A stretch of 64,000 nt of DNA from Zooshikella harenae (GTDB lineage: Bacteria > Pseudomonadota > Gammaproteobacteria > Pseudomonadales > Zooshikellaceae), in NCBI RefSeq assembly GCF_018837975.1, contig NZ_JAGSOY010000002.1:146103-210102 (forward strand), given 5' to 3'. Positions 1 through 8,591 of this stretch are shown here, one piece after another. Made by a program: the position numbers and the translations under genes. Each line of letters begins with the position of its first letter. The first letter of the stretch is position 1. The notes under the pieces were generated by a model that saw only the letters and a program-made list of their open reading frames with translations, was not told where the DNA came from and did no database searches.

Positions 1-1
1 C

Positions 2-502
2 ATTGTTTTTCCTCTCATTCAGACCCCTGAGCGATCTGGATATATGACATTTAGCCAGACGGTTTTTATATCTCATGATCGAGTGTGGTATTTGAGGCAA
101 CGTGGTGAACCTGTTCAATGGCAATTAATGAGTGATTTGTATCCATATCGACTGGCAACGATACGTGGTTATAGCCATGGGGTGGATATGGATAAAGCCA
201 TAGAAGAAAATAAGTTTAAAGAAGTTTTTTATGGTGCAGATCACTTGGAAAATATTGCTAAACTTATGAATAATGAAGTTGATCTAATGATTTCTGATGA
301 ACAGGTAATGCAGGATATTATTCGTCGACATCCTAAGTGGCGAGACAAATTTAGTTTTGCAAGAAAAGCGATTAGTAAAAGTCAATATAAAATAGCCTTT
401 TCCAAGGGATCAAAATTAAGTTCGCGTATAGATGACATTAACTTAGAAATAAAGCGTATGCGTTCAGATGGTAGTTTGCGAAAAATATTTTCAAATTATT
501 AA
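2..502 (+). CDS. Periplasmic solute-binding protein, C-terminal part (SBP_bac_3-like), cut by window edge
   Basis: The frame is open from base 2, so this is the C-terminal ~166 residues of a longer protein whose start lies upstream of the window; the ATG at 44 is internal. The sequence around it (PERSGYMTFSQT, then DRVWYLR) matches the lobe-crossing segment of family 3 extracellular solute-binding proteins, which typically read 'ER...FS.P....R'. A later stretch, DLMISDEQVMQDI, fits the second-lobe hinge. Such proteins either deliver polar amino acids to ABC importers or act as free periplasmic sensors. No permease or ATPase gene follows, so a stand-alone role is as likely as transport. A second member of the same broad family lies at 23.2-24.1 kb. 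Confidence 0.7.
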   Translation: MVFPLIQTPERSGYMTFSQTVFISHDRVWYLRQRGEPVQWQLMSDLYPYRLATIRGYSHGVDMDKAIEENKFKEVFYGADHLENIAKLMNNEVDLMISDEQVMQDIIRRHPKWRDKFSFARKAISKSQYKIAFSKGSKLSSRIDDINLEIKRMRSDGSLRKIFSNY

Positions 503-656
503 GTTCTGATGATCGCAATCAATATCATAGTATGTTTGCTTGGTCATACTTATTTGTAAAGATAAATTAAAGGACATAGATAAGTCTGAGCGAGTATAGT
601 CTCGAAAGCTAGGTTATACATTTAAAAGAAATAGCCATCAGGAATAGGGCATTGTC

Positions 657-1172
657 ATGTTGGAATCGTCAATTATTGAAAATAATACGCGAGATGTATT
701 TCAGGGACAAAAAGCATCTGACTTAATGACAACGCAGATTTTGACTGCACATTATGATTGGTCTGTGAATCAGCTGGCTGATTTTTTAGTGGATCATCAA
801 ATCTCTGGAGCTCCAGTCATTGATGAATCTGGCAAGCTATTAGGTGTTGTAACGCTAACGGATTTAGTTCGTAATGCCAGCTTGCAGTCTGATGAGTCTC
901 CCATCCGAGATTCAAGTTTCTATCAGGCACTAGATAATTATAGGCTGTCCAGTGAAGAGCGTAATGCATTTCGCGTGACGGCCGATGACTCAACACTTGT
1001 CGCAGATATTATGACACCGTTGGTATATGAAGTTGAGCCTAATACACCCCTTGTGCAAGTTGCTGACGCAATGGTTCGAGGACAGATCCATCGTGTTTTG
1101 GTGACAAATAATAAGGAAGTTGTAGGAATTATTTCTGTCTTGGATTTGTTAAAAGCCGCTATTTTATTATAG
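657..1172 (+). CDS. Tandem CBS-domain protein
   Basis: This 171-residue protein consists almost wholly of a pair of CBS domains. The first covers about residues 20-75 (ASDLMTTQ, then GAPVIDESGKLLGVVTLTDL); the second covers about 115-168 (VADIMTPLVYEVEP, then HRVLVTNNKEVVGIISVLDL). CBS pairs form a Bateman module that binds adenine nucleotides or related ligands in the cytoplasm and usually regulates a partner. No catalytic or membrane domain is attached and no neighbour suggests the partner. The ATG at 657 has only a weak upstream AGGAAT. The gene stands alone between a solute-binding protein and a convergent secreted-protein gene. The family assignment is sure; the ligand and role are not known. 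Confidence 0.85.
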   Translation: MLESSIIENNTRDVFQGQKASDLMTTQILTAHYDWSVNQLADFLVDHQISGAPVIDESGKLLGVVTLTDLVRNASLQSDESPIRDSSFYQALDNYRLSSEERNAFRVTADDSTLVADIMTPLVYEVEPNTPLVQVADAMVRGQIHRVLVTNNKEVVGIISVLDLLKAAILL

Positions 1173-1485
1173 TATTTTAATGATACGGCAATATTATACA
1201 TCTTATTGTTGTGGTTGTTATTGCTAAACATGCAGTAACTGTTTAGCCCTCATGTATTCCTTATACACTGCGGTCCTCCGTGCAGTGCTTCCTTGCTCTT
1301 ACAAAAAACCACTATTTTTAGAGATACCCTTATATACAGAAACAAATTGTCATAGTTTTTTATTTAATGAATTTTCTTTGCTGGGTTATTTTAAGTATTA
1401 TGCTGTTTATTTGCAAAATAACTAAAGCTTATTGGTCTATAAGATAGCACGCTAACATAGCGTGCATCTTTATGAGTGGGCCTTT
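1173..1485. other. Convergent intergenic region with two small palindromes
   Basis: There is no gene here. Two hairpin sequences are visible: an 8-bp stem at 1223-1230/1240-1247 with a 9-nt loop, and CACTGC/GCAGTG at 1266-1271/1282-1287. Neither is followed by a clear T run. A third, stronger hairpin at 1447-1465 is listed separately as the terminator of the minus-strand gene. Confidence 0.6.
1441..1470 (-). terminator. Hairpin after the three-repeat secreted protein gene
   Basis: GCACGCTA (1447-1454) pairs perfectly with TAGCGTGC (1458-1465) around a 3-nt loop, and AAGAT/ATCTT extends the stem across a one-base bulge. It lies 16 bases beyond the stop codon of the minus-strand gene. The T run is poor, so termination efficiency is uncertain. 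Confidence 0.5.
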
Positions 1486-2703
1486 TTAGTATGTTCCATA
1501 ATAAGTGCTAAAAAAGTCGGTAAGATAACCCTGGCCTGACATCATATTAATTTGTGCCCGGTACTGTAAGCCTCTCTTGAGGCTAATAAAGACACGAGCA
1601 TCTTGTTGACTAACTTTGATTATTAAATAGCCATTTCGGGTGTTATCGATAGCTGCCCTAAACAGCTTAAGGTAACGATTAGGCTGATTGAATGAGTCAA
1701 CAGATGCGGTGAGTGTTTGCTGTAACTGTGGTATATAGATAGAAATATGTTGTCCTACCATTAGCTGTTGAAGTGCACTGGTATTAACATTGAGGTAGGC
1801 AACAGGATTATTTTGAGTATAACTAAATAGATCTGCTTGCCACACGGAAATTACAGGTTGAGTTGGTTGGGTAGGACTATCGTCGTTGACTAAGCTAATT
1901 ACCCCTTGTTTGGTAACATGGCTTAGTCTGGCTTCGAAAGTACCCTCACTACATTTTATTGTAACGTAAGTTTCAATCTCATTAGTGACTATTGTAATAA
2001 ATTCTTCATCATTCGCTTCAGAAAACTTGCCTTGCCAAATCGTCAAATTACCTGGCTGTAGCTCACGATGAGTTAATGTGGCCAGCAGTGTTTTATTTGT
2101 GTTAGGGAGTGTAATCTGTAGACGCCAGCCAAGTTGTAGTCTATTAAACACACTGGTATCTGCATTAACTGAGTAATCACCCTTTGCATTTGGTTCTGAA
2201 CTCACTTGCCAAATTTTAAGGGTAGGGTGTTCGGACTCTTGAGTGTTTTGAATTAAATCATCTTCGCTAATGATTAGCCCTTTTCCTGTTGAGTTATTTA
2301 TTTGTATCTCGTAGCTGCCTTCATGAGTAAATAAGTTAATACGTGTACTTTTTGATGTGGTTATTAGGCTGGCTGTACCACTGTGTGTTTGGTCAATGAT
2401 ATTAGCTTGCCAGGTTGTGATACTCCCACCGCTTTGCTCATATTCTGTGAGTTGTAAAGTAAGTTGCTTATTTGGGAATGGTAATTTAAGTTGTGTACCT
2501 ACTACTAGCTGCTTAAGCACATCAATATAAGCTGTGATAAAAATAGCTGGGGATCCATTAGGGGCTGTTCCATAGGTGGAATCTTGCCTTAACTGCCATA
2601 AATTTATAGCATTTTCATTGGCACTAACGGTTGATATATTGAGGGAAATAAGTAAGCTGATAAAGAATGCAGTGAATGCTGAAGTAAATGCAGGTGTTTT
2701 CAC
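1486..2703 (-). CDS. Secreted protein of three tandem ~115-residue repeats, function unknown
   Basis: I take the GTG at 2703 as start: AGGGAG sits 6 nt upstream, and it yields a clean Sec signal peptide (MKTPAFTSAFTAFF..., cleavage after SVSA-type TVSA near residue 28). The in-frame ATG at 2772 would add 23 residues that spoil the signal. The mature protein holds three tandem repeats at about residues 33-149, 162-275 and 284-399. Each opens with a W-Q motif (NLWQ, KIWQ, SVWQ), then L..L..G..L.L.LP....L.A, then a W/F-rich strand, and closes with a G-x-Y/F strand. The layout recalls the N-terminal propeptide-type domain of secreted bacterial metallopeptidases, but no protease domain is attached. 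It may be a binding or inhibitory protein; this is inference. No paralogue or operon partner adjoins it. Confidence 0.75.
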   Translation of the reverse strand: MKTPAFTSAFTAFFISLLISLNISTVSANENAINLWQLRQDSTYGTAPNGSPAIFITAYIDVLKQLVVGTQLKLPFPNKQLTLQLTEYEQSGGSITTWQANIIDQTHSGTASLITTSKSTRINLFTHEGSYEIQINNSTGKGLIISEDDLIQNTQESEHPTLKIWQVSSEPNAKGDYSVNADTSVFNRLQLGWRLQITLPNTNKTLLATLTHRELQPGNLTIWQGKFSEANDEEFITIVTNEIETYVTIKCSEGTFEARLSHVTKQGVISLVNDDSPTQPTQPVISVWQADLFSYTQNNPVAYLNVNTSALQQLMVGQHISIYIPQLQQTLTASVDSFNQPNRYLKLFRAAIDNTRNGYLIIKVSQQDARVFISLKRGLQYRAQINMMSGQGYLTDFFSTYYGTY

Positions 2704-3230
2704 CTGAAGCTCCCTAAAGAATAAACAGTCGAAACAAGAGAGCAGTTTTGCTGATGGAATTCTTCTGATCACTTTCCTGAATATTAAATGTCATGCATTT
2801 AATGCCAGGCTAATTATATAGCTGCAGCAAAGACATAGTATGCCCAAATTACAAGCAATGACTCAAAGCCCGTTGAAGCCATCCAGAAAAACTACTTCTA
2901 TGATGCACTTGAATAAACGCAACGATAGCATGGATAAAGACTTGGTCGCAACTTAATTGCTTTATGTGTCAAAAAATATTCTTTATTTGAGTTGCTGTGA
3001 ATATTGTGTTTTTTTGACTACAACAATAGTTGTATATTGCATCGTTTAAGTATCTATAAACAGCAAATTGTATAGAAGTGATAAAAAATTGAAAAATAAA
3101 AATGTCGAGGATGCTGAAGCGGAAAGAGGATGGTAAGCAGTAAAAAAATGGGGGCTTGGATAAGTAACAGGATGCAATATGTTTAGCAAATGCCAATGAC
3201 ATAATTAATTATGTCATTGGCATTTTGATA
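2704..3230. other. Intergenic region, no gene supported
   Basis: The 527 bases between the secreted-protein gene and dapD hold no convincing gene. A 32-codon plus-strand ORF from ATG 2855 lacks a ribosome binding site, and a 77-codon minus-strand ORF (2969-3202) overlaps the dapD terminator and has unnatural composition. The promoter of the secreted-protein gene should lie just above 2703. Confidence 0.5.
3188..3226 (-). terminator. Terminator of the map-glnD-dapD unit
   Basis: A near-perfect palindrome, with arms ATGCCAATGACATAAT and ATTATGTCATTGGCAT, begins 5 bases beyond the dapD stop codon. It is flanked by AAA and TTTT, so it could stop transcription from either side. Confidence 0.7.
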
Positions 3231-4268
3231 TTAATTATGCGCGTGTAACTCTTCATTTAGTGCAATAGCACTACGATTGGTTTTACACTCAAGGGCTCCT
3301 GTTAGGGAGTTACGGCGGAATAATAGATCTGATTGGCCTGCAAGTTCTCTTGCTTTGACTACCTTCACGGGTTGGTTATTTTCATCTAGCACCTGTACTT
3401 TGGCACCAGCAGTAATATAGAGTCCCGCTTCAATTGTGCAGCGATCTCCCAAAGGAATACCCACACCAGCATTAGCCCCTATAAGGCACTGCTCACCTAT
3501 GGCAATAACGATGTCGTTGCCACCTGAAAGTGTACCCATAGTACTACAACCACCACCAAGGTCGCTTGCTTCGCCAATGATAACACCAGCTGAAATTCGT
3601 CCCTCAACCATGCTTTTACCGACAGTACCTGCATTGAAGTTAACAAAGCCTTCATGCATTACTGTGGTACCTTCTCCTAAATAAGCGCCTAAACGAACTC
3701 TTGCCGTATCAGCAATTCTTACCCCTTTAGGTACAACATAGTCGGTCATTTTAGGAAATTTATCTACGGAGAAAACGTGCAGTTGCTGACCAGTCAATCG
3801 TGCTTTTAATTGGGATTCAGCAAGGTCTGCCAAGTCAATGGCACCTTGGTTTGTCCACGCGACATTGGGTAAAAGTGTAAAAATACCACTTAAATTTGTA
3901 CCATGGGGTTTAACAAGGCGATGGGAGAGTAAATGGAGTTTTAAATAAGCTTCAGGGGTTGAAGATGGTGCTGCATCATTTTCCAGTAACGTTAACACTA
4001 GTGGTTGCTTTGCGTCTATCAGTTGTTCGATGAAAGCTACATGCAATTCTGTTGCGTCATCTGTTAATGATTGAGCAAGTTGTTTTAACTGCTCTTGTGT
4101 AACTTCAATGGCTGTGTTGCCTTTTTCATAGTTAACAATGGCACTGACTTGCTCTATAAGTCGTGAGGAAGGGTGTAAAATAGGACTTGGATAATAGACT
4201 TCTAGCCATTCATCTCGACTATTTTTAGAACCAATACCGAGGGCTAAACTAAAAAAATTTTTACTCAT
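3231..4268 (-). CDS. dapD: 2,3,4,5-tetrahydropyridine-2,6-dicarboxylate N-succinyltransferase
   Basis: DapD transfers succinyl from succinyl-CoA to tetrahydrodipicolinate in the lysine and meso-diaminopimelate pathway, in the cytoplasm. The 345-residue length and the N-terminus (MSKNFFSLALGIGSKN) are those of the long Pseudomonas-type DapD, not the ~274-residue enterobacterial form. The C-terminal half shows left-handed beta-helix hexapeptide character (ADTARVRLGAYLGEGTTVM, GRISAGVIIGEASDLGGG). It follows the ArsC-like gene by 15 bases, as in Pseudomonas, and ends the minus-strand unit with a strong palindrome. Confidence 0.96.
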   Translation of the reverse strand: MSKNFFSLALGIGSKNSRDEWLEVYYPSPILHPSSRLIEQVSAIVNYEKGNTAIEVTQEQLKQLAQSLTDDATELHVAFIEQLIDAKQPLVLTLLENDAAPSSTPEAYLKLHLLSHRLVKPHGTNLSGIFTLLPNVAWTNQGAIDLADLAESQLKARLTGQQLHVFSVDKFPKMTDYVVPKGVRIADTARVRLGAYLGEGTTVMHEGFVNFNAGTVGKSMVEGRISAGVIIGEASDLGGGCSTMGTLSGGNDIVIAIGEQCLIGANAGVGIPLGDRCTIEAGLYITAGAKVQVLDENNQPVKVVKARELAGQSDLLFRRNSLTGALECKTNRSAIALNEELHAHN

Positions 4269-4283
4269 GAGTACTTCTCGTCA

Positions 4284-4634
4284 TTAATTTTTAAGTAAAA
4301 TCTGTTGGTAGTTTGTTTCTCTGAAACCAATTAAACGCTGGCGACCTGTGTCAAGAATTGGGCGTTTAATTAATGTTGGATGAGCAGCAAGTAGCTCTAT
4401 AATCGAGGTTTCATTTACGGTGTTTTTGGTATCTTCGGGTAATTGACGCCATGTTGTACCCCGTTTATTAAGTACTTTTTCCCAACCTAGTTCAGCGCAC
4501 CAGGCATGAACCTGCTCTGTTGTGAGTCCCTGACGTCGGAAGTCGTGGAAAGTATAGATTATATTATTAGCGTCAAGCCATTTACGCGCTTTACGTATCG
4601 TATCACACTGACTTATGCCGAATAGGGTAATCAT
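4284..4634 (-). CDS. ArsC/Spx-like thiol reductase family protein (YffB type)
   Basis: This 116-residue thioredoxin-fold protein starts MITLFGISQCDTIRKARKWLD. The single N-terminal Cys (residue 10) in 'xQCDT' and the later RRQGLT and 'L.KRPIL' motifs match the YffB branch of the ArsC family; the arsenate reductase active-site surroundings are not those of classical ArsC. YffB proteins are thought to be glutathione-dependent thiol reductases, but the physiological substrate is unknown. It lies between glnD and dapD, 41 and 15 bases away, so it is probably cotranscribed. The location next to a dap gene is conserved in several gammaproteobacteria. Confidence 0.85.
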   Translation of the reverse strand: MITLFGISQCDTIRKARKWLDANNIIYTFHDFRRQGLTTEQVHAWCAELGWEKVLNKRGTTWRQLPEDTKNTVNETSIIELLAAHPTLIKRPILDTGRQRLIGFRETNYQQILLKN

Positions 4635-4676
4635 TAGACTAAAACTCTCCGCTCATCGTATTTTGCATCAAATTGA

Positions 4677-7415
4677 CTATTGGATTGTTAGGCTTTTACG
4701 GCGACTGGTTTTTCTACCAGCATCTTGCTGTGTCCGGTCATCCAACTGTTTACACAGTGTTTGCCTGACGTGTTCACATTCATCTGCATCAGTAATTGGA
4801 TGTCCATGAGCATCAGTTATAAAAAAGACATCCTCTACGCGCTCACCCAATGTTGCTATTTTCGCATTATGAATAAATAAGCCTAACTCCATAAATATTC
4901 GCCCAAGTAGTGCTAATAAGCCTGGGCGGTCTGGTGCAATTATTTCTAAAATAGTTGTACGGTGGTTTGTATCGTTACTGATAATTACTTCTGCAGGATA
5001 GGTAAAGTGTTTTAATTGTCGAGGTGTACGGCGCTGAATAATGCTGGGGTAACGCGCAGGATTATTTAATTTATGAGTAAGTGTTCGCTTAATACGCTTT
5101 ATGCGTTGTGGGTTATCACCTATGGGAGTGCCATCTGATTCTAAAACAGTAAAGGTATCTAGGCTGTAATTGTTGTGTGATGTAATGATTCTTGCGTCCT
5201 GAATATTTAAATTAAGCTGGTCGATAGCGGCTGTTGCGGCCGCAAATAAATTATCACTGTCTTTTGTGTAGATAAAGATCTGAGTTGCTCCTTCAAACCC
5301 AGGATGTGTTGTTTCTCGCACAAGAATAAGTGGCGCGTTAGTTGTGCATTCAGTAAGAATGCCATGCGTATGCCACACAATTTCTTCAACAGAGTGACGT
5401 AAGAAATAGTTGTCGTCTAGGGTGCTCCAGGCACTGAAAATTTGCGTGGTTGGAATATTTTCTGTGCTGAGTTGTGTGAGCGCTTCTTCCTGGCGAGATG
5501 CTATACGCTCATTTTTATCAACGGGTTTTTCCAGTCCTCGTCGTAATACACGTTTGGTTTCTTGATACAATTGTCTTAGTAGTGCAGCTCGCCAACTATT
5601 CCAAAGTTTGGGGTTGGTTGCATTAATGTCGGCTACGGTTAGCGTATACAGGCAATCTAAATGGGTTTGATCGATAACCTGGCGTGCAAATGCATGAATG
5701 ACTTCTGGATCAGATAAATCTTTCCGTTGAGCCGTAGTGGACATGAGTAGATGATTGCGCACTAACCAGATAATAAAGTTACTGTCTTCTTTTGGTATAC
5801 TATGGCGTAGGCAAAAGGCCTGTACTTCTTCTGCTCCGAGTTCTGAGTGATTTCCTCCACGCCCCTTGGCAATATCATGATATAACCCGGCAATATGTAG
5901 TAAGGCAAGGTTGGGTAAACGCTGAACGATTTCAGATGCTACAGGAAACTGCTCAGCATTTTCTGAATAATGGAAGCGCCGTAAAAACTTTATTAATAAT
6001 AACGTATGGGCATCGACTGTATAAATATGAAATAAGTCATGTTGCATTTGCCCAATTATACGACCAAATTCGGGTAAATAACGGCCCATTAACCCATAAC
6101 GAACCATTCGTCTTAAATTAACTGTTAAGCCATAAGGCGCTGCCATTAATTGTAGAAAAAGTGCAGCATTATGTGGATCGTTTCTGAACGCATCATTTAC
6201 AAGGTAGCGGTGCTCTCTTATAAGTCGAATGGTTGTAGCTTTAACGCCTAAAATGCTAGGGTTTTTGGTCATAATGACAAATATTTCGAGTAGCGCTGAG
6301 GGGGTTTTTCTGAAAATGTCTGGTGTTACTACTTCGATATAATTGTTTCGTGTTTGAAAACGCTCATTGATTGGTACGACGGTTTGGGTTTGCCCGGCAG
6401 ATAAAATTAAATCATCAAAGTGTTGTAAAAGTAAGTCGTTTAATTCGCCGAGTGACATGACTACACGAAAATATTTTTGCATAAACTGTTCAACAGCTAA
6501 ACTACCAGGCTTGTCTTTATAGCCAAATAACGCGGCAAGTTGTTGCTGGTAATCAAACAGTAAACGGTTTTCATCTCGACGAGCCAGCATATGAAGCCCA
6601 TAGCGGAGTTGCCAGAGAAAATCTTGTCCTGATATTAAGATACTGTATTCGTTTTCTGTTAAGAGTTTGCAATTAACCAGATCATGCAGTTTGGTTGTAC
6701 CAAAATGGCGGCGAGTTACCCAGGATATCATTTGAATATCACGCAAACCACCAGGTGAACTTTTTAAATTAGGCTCTAAGTTGTACTCAGTTTCGTTATA
6801 TTTCTTATGACGGGTACGTTGTTCTTCATATTTTGCTTGTAAAAAAAGGCGACTAGGCCAAATGCCTAAATAGCTAATCCGGTGCCACAATCTATGTAGC
6901 AAAGGAGAAAAGCCAGTAATTACTCTGGCTTCAAGTAAATTGGTCATTACTGTAATATCATCAGCGGCGGCACTTACGCACTCATCCAAAGAGCGAACAC
7001 TGTGACCTACAGCTAAATTTAAGTCCCATAATAAGGTAAGGAAAGACTGAATAGCAGGTAGGTAGTGATTGTGTTGGTTTCCAGAAAGTAAAATTAATAG
7101 ATCGATGTCTGAGTGGGGGTGCAGCTGGCTTCGTCCATATCCTCCAACAGCAAGCAAGACAATATCTTCTTGTTGGCGCCCTACGTAGAACTCCCATGCT
7201 AACATTAAAAGCTGATCTACCACCCAAGCCCGTCCATGGACCAGATGCTCAATATTGATGCCAGCTTGAAAAAGCTCATCCATTTTTTGTTGAGCTCTCT
7301 GAAGTGATTTTTTGTAAGCCGGCAAAGGATTACTGGAAAGTATTAAGTCTGCGCGAAACTGCCCTTTATCAAACAGCTCAGCACACAGCTGATCAAAGGA
7401 TGGTGGTATCAACAT
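4677..7415 (-). CDS. glnD: Bifunctional uridylyltransferase/uridylyl-removing enzyme
   Basis: GlnD senses glutamine and adds or removes UMP on PII proteins, controlling nitrogen assimilation. The domains appear in family order: nucleotidyltransferase with GGYGRSQLHPHSDIDLLIL at residues 91-109 (catalytic G-S and D-x-D), a helical linker, an HD phosphohydrolase domain (LYHDIAKGRGGNHSELG) near residue 515, and two C-terminal ACT domains (VRETTHPGFEGATQIFIYT near 700; LEIIAPDRPGLLALLGRIF near 810). The 912-residue length is normal for the family. It starts 55 bases after map, and the same-strand arrangement suggests a map-glnD-yffB-dapD transcript. Confidence 0.97.
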   Translation of the reverse strand: MLIPPSFDQLCAELFDKGQFRADLILSSNPLPAYKKSLQRAQQKMDELFQAGINIEHLVHGRAWVVDQLLMLAWEFYVGRQQEDIVLLAVGGYGRSQLHPHSDIDLLILLSGNQHNHYLPAIQSFLTLLWDLNLAVGHSVRSLDECVSAAADDITVMTNLLEARVITGFSPLLHRLWHRISYLGIWPSRLFLQAKYEEQRTRHKKYNETEYNLEPNLKSSPGGLRDIQMISWVTRRHFGTTKLHDLVNCKLLTENEYSILISGQDFLWQLRYGLHMLARRDENRLLFDYQQQLAALFGYKDKPGSLAVEQFMQKYFRVVMSLGELNDLLLQHFDDLILSAGQTQTVVPINERFQTRNNYIEVVTPDIFRKTPSALLEIFVIMTKNPSILGVKATTIRLIREHRYLVNDAFRNDPHNAALFLQLMAAPYGLTVNLRRMVRYGLMGRYLPEFGRIIGQMQHDLFHIYTVDAHTLLLIKFLRRFHYSENAEQFPVASEIVQRLPNLALLHIAGLYHDIAKGRGGNHSELGAEEVQAFCLRHSIPKEDSNFIIWLVRNHLLMSTTAQRKDLSDPEVIHAFARQVIDQTHLDCLYTLTVADINATNPKLWNSWRAALLRQLYQETKRVLRRGLEKPVDKNERIASRQEEALTQLSTENIPTTQIFSAWSTLDDNYFLRHSVEEIVWHTHGILTECTTNAPLILVRETTHPGFEGATQIFIYTKDSDNLFAAATAAIDQLNLNIQDARIITSHNNYSLDTFTVLESDGTPIGDNPQRIKRIKRTLTHKLNNPARYPSIIQRRTPRQLKHFTYPAEVIISNDTNHRTTILEIIAPDRPGLLALLGRIFMELGLFIHNAKIATLGERVEDVFFITDAHGHPITDADECEHVRQTLCKQLDDRTQQDAGRKTSRRKSLTIQ

Positions 7416-7470
7416 GCTAACCAGCCTCTTAGTAAAATACTTCAGTAATCAGGAATTATGACAGTAACTG

Positions 7471-8247
7471 TTAAAGAATATCTTCTTCTTTACGCTGGGT
7501 AAAAATTTCTGCCCCCGTCGCTGTCACCAGAATGGTATGCTCCCACTGAGCTGAGAGTCGACCATCTTTGGTTGTTACTGTCCAGTGGTCATTTTTGTTG
7601 AGTTTGGTAAATTTTTTTCCTGCATTAATCATAGGCTCAATGGTAAATGTCATACCTTCTTGTAATTTAAGCCCCGTACCAGGTTTACCATAGTGAAGTA
7701 CCTGGGGATCTTCATGAAATTCTTTACCTATGCCATGGCCACAATACTCTTCCACGACGCTGTAATGGTTTGCATGGGCATGTTGGGCAATAACAAAGCC
7801 AATATCACCCAGAAAAGCACCAGGTTTAACTTCTGCAATACCTTTATACAAACACTCTTGAGTGACTTCGCAGAGTCGTTTAGCGTGCTCTGGTGGATTG
7901 CCAATAAGGAACATTTTACTGGTGTCACCATGGTATCCATCTTTAATGACAGTGACATCGATATTGATAATGTCACCATTTTTTAGAGTTTTCTTATCAC
8001 TTGGAATGCCATGGCAAACAACCTGATTGACAGAGGTGCAGATAGATTTAGGAAAACCTCTATAATTAAGGGGGGCGGGGATGGCTTTGAGGGTGTTTAC
8101 GATATAGTCATGGCAAATGCGATCCAGCTCTTCAGTGGTAACACCTGCCACAACATAAGGCTCGACCATTTCCAGCACTTCGGCTGCCATGCGACCAGCA
8201 ACACGCATTTTTTCAATTTCTTCAGGTGTCTTAATTGTAACATTCAT
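7471..8247 (-). CDS. map: Methionine aminopeptidase, type I
   Basis: Map removes the initiator methionine from nascent proteins. Start chosen at ATG 8247 (MNVTIKTPEEIEKMR, 258 residues), which matches the usual N-terminus; an upstream in-frame TTG at 8286 would add 13 unlikely residues. The metal ligands of the pita-bread fold are visible: D and D in NIDVTVIKDGYHGDTS, H in GHGIGKEFHE, E in TIEPMI and E in QWEHTILV. It is transcribed divergently from rpsB, the arrangement seen in E. coli and Pseudomonas, and it is the first gene of the minus-strand unit. Confidence 0.96.
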   Translation of the reverse strand: MNVTIKTPEEIEKMRVAGRMAAEVLEMVEPYVVAGVTTEELDRICHDYIVNTLKAIPAPLNYRGFPKSICTSVNQVVCHGIPSDKKTLKNGDIINIDVTVIKDGYHGDTSKMFLIGNPPEHAKRLCEVTQECLYKGIAEVKPGAFLGDIGFVIAQHAHANHYSVVEEYCGHGIGKEFHEDPQVLHYGKPGTGLKLQEGMTFTIEPMINAGKKFTKLNKNDHWTVTTKDGRLSAQWEHTILVTATGAEIFTQRKEEDIL

Positions 8248-8454
8248 TCTGAGAGGTAAATCCTGATAAGTAGTTTTTAACGGCAAACGATTCTATTTCT
8301 CGCTAGTGTATCAGAACTAACAGCCGTTATTTAAGAGGGCTCAAACTGACTTTATTAAATCTTTGTTGGAAGGAATCCTTGGTAAGTGATACGAGAGACC
8401 TTAGGATAACCTAAAATTGAAAGATAAAATGAAGTAATAAGGTTTTAACCAAGG

Positions 8455-8591
8455 TGCTTTTGTGGTATAAAGCGCCGCTTGATTAGTAGGTAATTTATTT
8501 TAAACCCCACACATGTGCCGTCACATAGACTTGGGTGCCGCAAGGTTGGTCTATGGGGTACATGGAGGCTTAACCCATTATAGGAGTTAGT
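8455..8591 (+). promoter_or_regulatory. rpsB 5' leader (putative S2 autoregulatory RNA)
   Basis: The untranslated stretch before rpsB contains a conserved-looking hairpin: CATAGAC (8524-8530) pairs with GTCTATG (8549-8555) around a loop TTGGGTGCCGCAAGGTTG. Similar GGTGCCGCAAGGTTGG loops occur in gammaproteobacterial rpsB leaders, where ribosomal protein S2 represses its own operon. The match comes from memory of those leaders, not from a covariance search. The rpsB Shine-Dalgarno sequence TAGGAG follows at 8581-8586. Confidence 0.6.

Noticed and set aside
2969..3202. 77-codon minus-strand ORF next to dapD
   Set aside because: It overlaps the dapD terminator palindrome and has the composition of random AT-rich translation.
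3436..3684. Plus-strand ORF antisense to dapD, and similar antisense ORFs in map, mutS, pyrG and recA
   Set aside because: They are shadows of strongly conserved genes on the other strand and have no ribosome sites.
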